A DNA stretch of 64,000 nt, taken from NCBI RefSeq assembly GCF_009733845.1, contig NZ_WNXZ01000001.1, forward strand, positions 1,178,001-1,242,000, in the 5' to 3' direction. Under the pieces are notes generated by a model. That model was given only the letters and a program-made list of their open reading frames with translations. It did no database searches and was not told the origin of the DNA. This DNA comes from Pseudactinotalea terrae (GTDB lineage Bacteria > Actinomycetota > Actinomycetes > Actinomycetales > Beutenbergiaceae). Positions within the stretch are counted from its first letter, which is position 1. Every line of letters begins with the position of its first letter. Shown here piece by piece: positions 58,695-64,000 of this stretch. The translations under genes were made by a program, and so were the position numbers.

Positions 58695-59372
58695 ATGACC
58701 CACCACGCCTCCCCCGTCCGCACCGATGGGTGGGTGCAGCCGATCCTGGTCGCCAAGACCGGAACCCACCTGGCCACGGTCCGCGCCGCCGCGCAGGCCT
58801 CCGTGCTGGCGTTCCTCGGCTCCCGGGGCCTGTCGTCCTGGCAGGAATGGCTCGCCGGCCCGTTCACCAAGACGGTGCGTCGCACCAGCACCGGCAAGCT
58901 CGAGACCGCCACGGCCACAGAACCGGTGACCGCCCGGGTGGAGGTGGCCGACGCCGACGGCACGGTCAGCGTCGCGCTCGCCTACGCCCCCTCGCGCTAC
59001 TCCGAGCTGCCGCGGGAGGTCGTCAAGGCGCAGGTGTCCGGGACCGACCTGGCCCGCACCGTCGACCAGCCCGAGCCCGGCCCGTTCGAGGTGTGGGTGG
59101 AGCAGTCCCTGACGACGGGGAAGGCGTCGGCGCAGGCCGCGCACGCGGCATGGATCTGGATGCTGCACCGGCTGCAGGACAACCCCGAGCAGGTCGCCGA
59201 ATGGGCAGCCCTGGGCGCACCCCTGACGGTCCGGCTCACCGGCCCCGCAGCCCTGGCCGCTGCGGAGACCGAGCACGCCGACGACACCGCCTACGGGTTC
59301 GTCCGCGATGCCGGGTTCACCGAGGTCGCGCCACGCACCCTGACCGCCGCCGCGGTCCCGATGCGCCGGTAG
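58695..59372 (+). CDS. PTH2-family peptidyl-tRNA hydrolase, 225 aa
   Basis: PTH2-type fold. LTTGKASAQAAHAAWIWML (about 138-156) is the conserved GKxxAQxAHA segment carrying the catalytic Lys and His. AYGFVRDAGFTEVAPRTLTAAAV (about 197-219) matches the family's DAGxTxxxxGTxT end. Such enzymes release tRNA from stalled peptidyl-tRNA. PTH2 is archaeal/eukaryal in origin but common in actinobacteria and their phages. Together with the CCA enzyme this is the second tRNA-recycling activity of the element. ATG 58695 follows GGAAGGAC. No tag. Confidence 0.85.
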   Translation: MTHHASPVRTDGWVQPILVAKTGTHLATVRAAAQASVLAFLGSRGLSSWQEWLAGPFTKTVRRTSTGKLETATATEPVTARVEVADADGTVSVALAYAPSRYSELPREVVKAQVSGTDLARTVDQPEPGPFEVWVEQSLTTGKASAQAAHAAWIWMLHRLQDNPEQVAEWAALGAPLTVRLTGPAALAAAETEHADDTAYGFVRDAGFTEVAPRTLTAAAVPMRR

Positions 59373-59384
59373 CGCGGTCGGTGC

Positions 59385-59401
59385 CCGCACATGTACCGAG
59401 C
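59385..59401 (+). promoter_or_regulatory. CCGCACAT leaderless promoter, GTAC variant
   Basis: CCGCACAT (59385-59392), then GTACCGAGC, then ATG 59402. Confidence 0.75.
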
Positions 59402-59920
59402 ATGACTACCCGAAACCGTGTGCCGGCAGGTGTCAGCGTCGGCGGCCAGTTCGCCCCGACCTCGCGCACCGAGGCATCGGTGCGGCTGCCCGCCGCTGCC
59501 GCGCAGCATGTGTCGGCGCTCATCACCGCCGGTCGGCTCTCGCCGGCCGGACGGGGCATGGACCCGCGTGAGGCCATTGAGCAGATGGCCGAGGCCGAGG
59601 CGCTGAACATCAGCGAGAAGGCCCACCAGCTCGCTCGTGCCGGCCTCTCGGTCCGTGACCGGGCCGACACCCTGGTCGTCGGCGATGTCCTCATCGGCCG
59701 GGACGGCACCCGCCGCGAGGTCGAGCACACCGTCCTGACCGAGCGCACCGTCGAGCTCGAGACCGATGAAGGCGTCACCCTCACCCTCGACCGCGACGAG
59801 CGGGTCGACTTCGAGCTCGGTCATGGCCGCTGCAGCACCTGCGGTGAGGAGCTCGACCTCGGCGGCTGGGACGGCCTCTGCGGCTCCTGCGCCGACGCAG
59901 ACGAGTCCGACGGCGACTAA
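59402..59920 (+). CDS. GGQF-tagged zinc-ribbon protein, 172 aa
   Basis: The tag (4-29) is followed by a helical segment (AAQHVSALITAGRLS, EAIEQMAEAEALNISEKAHQLARAG) and strands (TLVVGDVLIGRDGTRREVEHTVLTERTVELETDEGVTLTLDRDERVDFELG). A C-terminal zinc ribbon has Cys 144, 147, 160 and 163 (CSTC, CGSC). The beta part with a tightly packed turn suggests a small nucleic-acid- or protein-binding domain. Function unknown. Confidence 0.76.
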   Translation: MTTRNRVPAGVSVGGQFAPTSRTEASVRLPAAAAQHVSALITAGRLSPAGRGMDPREAIEQMAEAEALNISEKAHQLARAGLSVRDRADTLVVGDVLIGRDGTRREVEHTVLTERTVELETDEGVTLTLDRDERVDFELGHGRCSTCGEELDLGGWDGLCGSCADADESDGD

Positions 59921-59949
59921 GCCGCGTGCACGCGGCGACCGCCGCGACA

Positions 59950-59967
59950 CCCACACCTACCGGTCGT
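59950..59967 (+). promoter_or_regulatory. Degenerate CCGCACAT-CTACC-GTG copy
   Basis: CCACACCTACCGGTCGTG resembles the CTAC-class cassette with CACAT changed to CACAC and the core's first bases lost. No tagged frame follows. It may be a decayed cassette upstream of the methyltransferase gene, or may still promote transcription. Confidence 0.35.
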
Positions 59968-60003
59968 GCCCACGCACGACCAACGACCCGAGAGAGCACC
60001 GAC

Positions 60004-60528
60004 ATGGCCAGCAACGGCTTCACGCACGAGTCGACCGTCAACGAGTCCATCGAGTGGTACACACCGCCGGAGGTGTTCGAGGCGCTGGGTCTGACCTTCG
60101 ACCTGGACCCCTGCTCCCCCGGGCCGGGCAACTCCTTCGTCCCGACCAGGAAGCACTACACCATCGTCGATGACGGGCTGACCTCCCCGTGGGAGGGCAC
60201 CGTGTGGGTGAACCCGCCCTACGGCCCGCACACCCCGGTGTGGCTGAACAAGCTCGCCGAGCACGGTGACGGCATCGCCCTGGTGTTCTCCCGCACCGAC
60301 ACCCGCTGGTTCCAGGAGGCCGCGGCCACCGCCGGCGCGTTGTGCTTCATCTCCAGTCGGGTCCGGTTCTTCAAGGGCAGCACCACCGAGCGGGGCGGCT
60401 CCCCCGGGGCCGGGTCGGTCCTGATCGCCTACGGAGAGAAGGCCGTCGAGGCGCTCAAGGCCTCCGGGCTGGGTGTCGTGGTCGAGGTGGCCGCGACCCG
60501 GCCGGCGCTGTCGCTGGTTGCGGCCTGA
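60004..60528 (+). CDS. Phage-type DNA N6-adenine methyltransferase, 174 aa
   Basis: Dam-phage family. WYTPPEVFEALGLTFDLDPCSPG (about 18-40) is the signature N-terminus, and VWVNPPYG (about 67-74) is the catalytic (D/N)PPY motif IV. FSRTDTRWFQEAA and FFKGSTTERGGSPGAGSVLIAYG complete the family pattern. It probably methylates adenine in the element's own DNA, protecting it from host restriction or marking replication. No restriction partner is seen nearby. ATG 60004 has GAGAGAG upstream. Untagged. Confidence 0.92.
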   Translation: MASNGFTHESTVNESIEWYTPPEVFEALGLTFDLDPCSPGPGNSFVPTRKHYTIVDDGLTSPWEGTVWVNPPYGPHTPVWLNKLAEHGDGIALVFSRTDTRWFQEAAATAGALCFISSRVRFFKGSTTERGGSPGAGSVLIAYGEKAVEALKASGLGVVVEVAATRPALSLVAA

Positions 60529-60532
60529 CCGG

Positions 60533-61273
60533 TCAGTCGCAGGTGTCGCAGGACCCCGAGGCCGGCAGCTGCAGGAAGCACGACCCGCAGTAGGTCACCG
60601 GCCGCTCGAGGTTCTTGCGGCGGGCCTGCTCGACCTCGCTCACGGAGACCTGGATCGCGGCACCCAGGTTGGCGTGCGCGACATCGGCCGCTGCCGCCAC
60701 CGCATCGGTCAGCTCGAACGGGCTGGCCGTCATCCGGTCCCAGGAGCGGAAGGTGTCCAGGCGACGCACGGCGGTCGTGGACCCGAGGCCGTCGTCGGCT
60801 CCGAGACGGTCCAGCACACCCTGCTGGTCGCCGCTGCGCAGGGCACGCACCTGCGGCACCTCGTCGATGACCGCAGTCATGAGCGCGGCCCGCGAGACCG
60901 GGTCGGCCTCGGCCAATGCCCGGCCGGCGTCGGTGAGCTGGTAGCTCTTGACCGGGGCGCCGGGCTCGACCTCGACCAGGCCGAGGTAGCCGGCGGCGTC
61001 ACCGTAGTAGGCGCCCTCCCGGTCGGCCATACCCAGCGCGGCGGCCACACCCGAGGGGGTGTTCGCACCGGCGGCCACGATCTCAGGCACCGAGGCGATC
61101 GCGTCGAGGTTGTTGGCCTGCGGGACCGGGAAGGAGGCGTCGATCCGGACCTGGATCGCGGCGTGCGTCAGCTGCACCCCGGACTCGGTGCGCGGCTTGG
61201 TCGCGAACTGCCCGCCGGCGCTGATCCCAGTCGGGACACGCGGGTGGGCTGCGGTGTCGAAGCTCGTCGTCAT
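60533..61273 (-). CDS. GGQF-tagged winged-helix-like protein, 246 aa
   Basis: Unknown. After the tag (about 11-37) a segment (LDAIASVPEIVAAGANTPSGVAAALGMADREGAYYGDAAGYLGLVEVE, near 55-103, then YQLTDAGRALAEAD) reads like a winged helix-turn-helix. Its TxxGxxLAEA wing resembles those in phage and restriction-associated regulators. The C-terminus has a zinc-type cysteine set (YCGSCF, SCDTC). It could bind DNA. ATG 61273 follows a CTAC promoter. Confidence 0.74.
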   Translation of the reverse strand: MTTSFDTAAHPRVPTGISAGGQFATKPRTESGVQLTHAAIQVRIDASFPVPQANNLDAIASVPEIVAAGANTPSGVAAALGMADREGAYYGDAAGYLGLVEVEPGAPVKSYQLTDAGRALAEADPVSRAALMTAVIDEVPQVRALRSGDQQGVLDRLGADDGLGSTTAVRRLDTFRSWDRMTASPFELTDAVAAAADVAHANLGAAIQVSVSEVEQARRKNLERPVTYCGSCFLQLPASGSCDTCD

Positions 61274-61290
61274 GGCCCGTAGATGTGCGG
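61274..61290 (-). promoter_or_regulatory. CCGCACAT leaderless promoter, CTAC subclass
   Basis: Minus-strand CCGCACAT (61290-61283), then CTACGGGCC, then ATG 61273. Confidence 0.75.
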
Positions 61291-61312
61291 GACGTCACGC
61301 GCTGAGGATGTG

Positions 61313-61329
61313 CCGCACATACGGTGTGC
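61313..61329 (+). promoter_or_regulatory. CCGCACAT leaderless promoter, non-CTAC subclass
   Basis: CCGCACAT (61313-61320), then ACGGTGTGC, then ATG 61330. Confidence 0.74.
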
Positions 61330-62166
61330 ATGAGCTGTATCGCGTCCCGGTTCGACCAGCTGCGGGTGGTCTCCTCCGCCCGTTGGCTCGCGCAGGACCT
61401 TGTCGCGGCGCAGGTGCTGCCGGTCGTGCACGACTTGGGCCTGGACGTGCGCTCGAGGTCACCGCGCACCGCGTGGTGGGCTCCGATGCGGTTCGCCTCG
61501 CGCCTGGTCGCCACCACCGGCCGTAACCCGTTCGCGGCGCCCGGACCGCACTTCACCGCCGGGCTGGACCGGCGCTGGACGGCCCGCCTGGTGATGACCA
61601 CCACGGTCGCCGACCTGACCGCCGGTGCGCACGTGGCGCTGGACGGTCCGGTGCACGTCAAGCCGGCCGAGCTCAAGCATTCCGGGCTGCCGGCGCAGGT
61701 GGTCACCGACACGGGTGCTGCGCGTGCCGCGGTCGCGGCCGCCGGGCTGGACCCGGGCACCGTGGTGCAGCTCTCGAAGGTCATCGACCCGGTGGCCGAG
61801 TTCCGGGCGTTCGTCCGGCACGGGAAGGTGGTGACCGTCTCGGCCTACCTGGTTGCCGGGGTCACCTGGGACGCCTGGTCGTCCCAGGACGCGCCAGAGG
61901 CGGGTGAGGCGGCACGGTTCGCCGCTGATGTCGCCGCCTCGGTGGCGGGCCCGGACGGGTACGTGCTGGACGTCGCCCGCACCCGGCAGGGGGCCTGGGT
62001 GGTGTTGGAGGCCAACCCGGCCTGGTCCTCCAACCCCTACCACTGTGACCCGGCCGCCGTCGTGACCACGGTGCTTGCCGCACATCAGCAGGGTGCGCAC
62101 CGGTGGCGCATCGATCCCTGGTTGCAGCGCACCGCTCGGCCGTTGCCCGTCTGCGAAGGAGCCTGA
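61330..62166 (+). CDS. ATP-grasp (DUF4343-like) protein, 278 aa
   Basis: ATP-grasp-type ligase related to DUF4343. HVKPAELKHSG (about 109-119) is the lysine-bearing strand. VAEFRAFVRHGKVVTVSAYLVAGVTWDAW (about 156-184) is the EYR-F segment. YVLDVARTRQGAWVVLEANPAWSSNPYHCDP (about 216-246) is the metal-binding D...EANP block. Enzymes of this fold join carboxylates to amines or thiols using ATP. Members of this family are common in phages and mobile elements with unknown substrates. Coupled in an operon with a small membrane protein. Confidence 0.82.
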   Translation: MSCIASRFDQLRVVSSARWLAQDLVAAQVLPVVHDLGLDVRSRSPRTAWWAPMRFASRLVATTGRNPFAAPGPHFTAGLDRRWTARLVMTTTVADLTAGAHVALDGPVHVKPAELKHSGLPAQVVTDTGAARAAVAAAGLDPGTVVQLSKVIDPVAEFRAFVRHGKVVTVSAYLVAGVTWDAWSSQDAPEAGEAARFAADVAASVAGPDGYVLDVARTRQGAWVVLEANPAWSSNPYHCDPAAVVTTVLAAHQQGAHRWRIDPWLQRTARPLPVCEGA

Positions 62167-62167
62167 G

Positions 62168-62560
62168 GTGGCGCAGCTCGGCTGGTGCGAGCACCGTGAC
62201 TGCGGCGACCGTGCCTGGCACGTGACCGTCGATGAGAGCGGCGAGCCGCACGTGTGGTGCGGCCGGCACAACATCGACGCGGTACGCGGGGGCCCGGTCC
62301 GCTACGTCCCCACCACGCTGGCGCGCACCGGCGGGGGCGTGTCGGTGACGTCGGTGCTGGAGGTGGCGACCGTCATCAGCGCCGGGCTCCTCGTGCTCGC
62401 CTTCGCCGTGTGCCTGGGCCAGCTGCTCGTGATCCAGACCGGCATCGAGGTGGACTGGCCGGTCTCCCCGGTCGGTGCTCTCGGCGTCCTGACCGTGGTC
62501 ACGACGCTGTGCGGGGTGACGCTGCGGGCGCTGGAGGCGCGCCGGACCCGGGCGGCCTGA
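62168..62560 (+). CDS. Small membrane protein with Cys/His head, 130 aa
   Basis: The N-terminal 45 residues hold a probable zinc site (WCEHRDCGDRAWH, then VWCGRHN). Two membrane helices follow (VISAGLLVLAFAVCLGQLLVI, about 69-89; VGALGVLTVVTTLCGVTLRAL, about 102-122). GTG 62168 follows GAAGGAG and lies just after the ATP-grasp stop. No family recognised. Confidence 0.66.
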   Translation: MAQLGWCEHRDCGDRAWHVTVDESGEPHVWCGRHNIDAVRGGPVRYVPTTLARTGGGVSVTSVLEVATVISAGLLVLAFAVCLGQLLVIQTGIEVDWPVSPVGALGVLTVVTTLCGVTLRALEARRTRAA

Positions 62561-62575
62561 CCGTCCGGCACCCGG

Positions 62576-63574
62576 TCAGGGTGACCCCGGCCTGCCCAGG
62601 TGTGCGGGCAGCCGCACCTGCTCGACGTCCAGGTCGGGCCGCACCCGCACCAGCCGCAACGCGTGCCGGAACGAGCGCCCGTCCCAGGCCGCGTCGGCCA
62701 GCACCTCCACAACGACGGGGCGCACCGGCGTCAGCCGCAACGGGTCCTGGTTGCCGGTGAACCGCTCCACCCAACGACGCGGCACCTGCGCGGGCCACAG
62801 CGGCACCCCTTCCGGCGGGGCCAGCAGCGCGCCGACCTGCGCGGCCCGGGCACCCGACAGGGCGGCGGTGCGGCCCACGATCCGGATCTGCCCGTCGATC
62901 GGCAACCCGACCAGCAGGTCGGTCGGTGCCTGCCGGGTGCCGGTGACCGCGGCCACGACGACGTCGAGGGCGTCGCGGCGCTTGACCTTGGTCCAGATGC
63001 GTTGGCCGGGTTCGTACCGTTGCCCCAGGCCTTTGGCGACGATTCCCTCCAGGCCGGCAGCGGCGAGCTCGTCGAACCAGGCGCGGGCCTGCTCGACGTC
63101 ATCGGTGCCCATCGTCAGGCTCAGTGGTGGCGACCAGCCGGCGGCAAGCTCACGCAGCAGCGCCAGCCGGTGCCGCAACGGCAGGTGTCGGGTGTCGTTG
63201 CCGGCGACCTCGAGCACATCGAACGCGACGTAGGCCACAGCCCCGGTGCGAGCCTGCTCGGCGATGCCGGACTTGGAGGAGACCATGCGCCGCTGCAGGG
63301 CGGGAAAGTCCAGCCGTCCGGCCTCCCATGCGACGAGCTCACCGTCGATCGTGCAGCCCGGTGGCAGGTCACGCTCCGCGGCCGCCGCGATCTCCGGGAA
63401 CCGGTCGGTCAGGTCGGTGCCGGTGCGGGAGCTGATGCGAACGCGTTCGCCTCGGCCGATCACGGCGCGAAACCCGTCCCATTTCGGTTCGTACCAGGTG
63501 CCGCCGGGTAGGGCGGTCGGGGTCGGGATCCGTTCGGCGGCCTTGGCCAGGGCGACCTGGTGGCCGGTCGGCAT
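62576..63574 (-). CDS. ATP-dependent DNA ligase, 332 aa
   Basis: Nucleotidyltransferase-superfamily DNA ligase. Motif I is EPKWDGFRAV (about 29-38, adenylated Lys), motif Ia ISSRTGTDLTDRFPEI, motif III DGELVAW and AYVAFDVLEV, motif IV EGIVAKGL, and motif V WTKVKRR. An OB-fold C-terminus follows. Size matches minimal phage/actinobacterial (LigC/LigD-ligase-like) enzymes that seal nicks. No polymerase or nuclease domain is attached. ATG 63574 is 3 bases after the stop of the DUF2188 gene, so they form an operon. Confidence 0.93.
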   Translation of the reverse strand: MPTGHQVALAKAAERIPTPTALPGGTWYEPKWDGFRAVIGRGERVRISSRTGTDLTDRFPEIAAAAERDLPPGCTIDGELVAWEAGRLDFPALQRRMVSSKSGIAEQARTGAVAYVAFDVLEVAGNDTRHLPLRHRLALLRELAAGWSPPLSLTMGTDDVEQARAWFDELAAAGLEGIVAKGLGQRYEPGQRIWTKVKRRDALDVVVAAVTGTRQAPTDLLVGLPIDGQIRIVGRTAALSGARAAQVGALLAPPEGVPLWPAQVPRRWVERFTGNQDPLRLTPVRPVVVEVLADAAWDGRSFRHALRLVRVRPDLDVEQVRLPAHLGRPGSP

Positions 63575-63576
63575 GC

Positions 63577-63801
63577 TCAGCCGGGGATGTCGCGCGGGTC
63601 GTTGCCGTAGGAGTTCTTCTCGGCGATCGTGCCGTCGAGGTTCTTGATCAGGTGCTCCACACCGTCACGCTGAGCGGCCGCTCGACCAGCTTCGACGGCC
63701 TCCTCCTTGGTGCCATGGGTGCTGAACGCCCGCTCGGTGCCCTGCCGGCGGTTCTTCCACTGGTCGTCCTCGTGGTAGGTCTCGACGTCGCCGGTCGCCA
63801 T
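63577..63801 (-). CDS. DUF2188-family protein, 74 aa
   Basis: DUF2188 hallmark: WKNRRQGTERAFSTHGTKEEAVEAGRAAA and LDGTIAEKNSYGNDPRDIPG, a short strand-helix-strand protein whose conserved end reads EKxSYGNDP. Family function is unknown; it is widespread in bacteria as a small cytoplasmic protein. ATG 63801 follows GGAGGCAC. Confidence 0.85.
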   Translation of the reverse strand: MATGDVETYHEDDQWKNRRQGTERAFSTHGTKEEAVEAGRAAAQRDGVEHLIKNLDGTIAEKNSYGNDPRDIPG

Positions 63802-64000
63802 GGTGTGCCTCCGTGGTGGCTCGATGTGCCCCTAGCCTGACAGCCGCGCAGCTGGCGCGTGCGCCCAACCGGGCACCGGATCGCGCAGACTCCGCACCGA
63901 GCCCGTGCCGGCAGCGAAAGGCCCGCCGGCGAGGCTGGCTGCCCCGGGCGGGCCAGTCGAGATGGGGCCTCCCTTCCCGGGCGGCACCCACGCCGCCCAC
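63802..64000. other. Right-edge intergenic region with hairpin
   Basis: No gene is supported in the last 199 bases. GGCCCGCC (63920-63927) and GGCGGGCC (63947-63954) form an 8-bp hairpin that may terminate a gene beyond the window edge. Confidence 0.4.

Overview
The window is about 70% G+C actinobacterial DNA; codon use, GTG/TTG starts and leaderless starts suggest a Micrococcales-like host (inference). It lacks rRNA, tRNA, ribosomal-protein or central-metabolism loci. It carries class Ib ribonucleotide reductase (nrdI-nrdE-nrdF), thymidylate synthase, an ATP-dependent DNA ligase, a phage-type adenine methyltransferase, a CCA-adding enzyme, a PTH2 peptidyl-tRNA hydrolase and dozens of small unknown genes. 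That set fits a very large phage, phage-plasmid or megaplasmid. No capsid, tail, terminase, relaxase or partition gene is visible, so these cannot be told apart here.

Layout. 0-13 kb: accessory genes, many sharing an N-terminal peptide tag (CCA enzyme, ADP-ribosyltransferase-like protein, SF1 helicase-like ATPase, an SOS-box gene). 13.4-38.8 kb: a type IV pilus block (two tandem major pilins, a class A penicillin-binding protein, minor pilins and a 1048-residue adhesin-like protein, PilC-PilT-PilB on the minus strand, PilM-PilN-PilO on the plus strand, a coiled-coil protein). 38.9-39.45 kb: a gene-free, repeat-rich region with nested dyad symmetry, a candidate origin or centromere. 39.5-63.8 kb: a second accessory block with the nrd operon, thyA, a 944-residue unknown, SprT-like peptidase, PTH2, methyltransferase, ATP-grasp protein and ligase.

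Two regulatory vocabularies split the window. (1) CCGCACAT occurs 32 times at gene starts. In 27 cases it sits a fixed 9 nt (24 cases) or 10 nt (3 cases) before the start codon, which implies leaderless mRNA. In the other 5 it is followed by a 28-56 nt leader with a Shine-Dalgarno sequence, which implies a promoter rather than a translation signal. (2) GTGT-N3-ACAC, usually read as GTGTMATACACT in the direction of the gene, marks the pilus block.

Eighteen proteins of unrelated type begin with one peptide tag, roughly R-x-PAG-x3-GGQF-x(5-6)-E-x2-V-x-L over residues 5-32 (called the GGQF tag below). Among the 27 leaderless genes, the promoter sub-sequence TAC or TAG directly after CCGCACAT plus one base is present in 16 of 17 tagged genes and in none of the 10 untagged genes. 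Promoter and tag therefore look like one dispersed start cassette. A tagged and an untagged copy of the same domain lie side by side at 51.9 and 52.9 kb. This promoter-plus-tag system is the main candidate for something undescribed.
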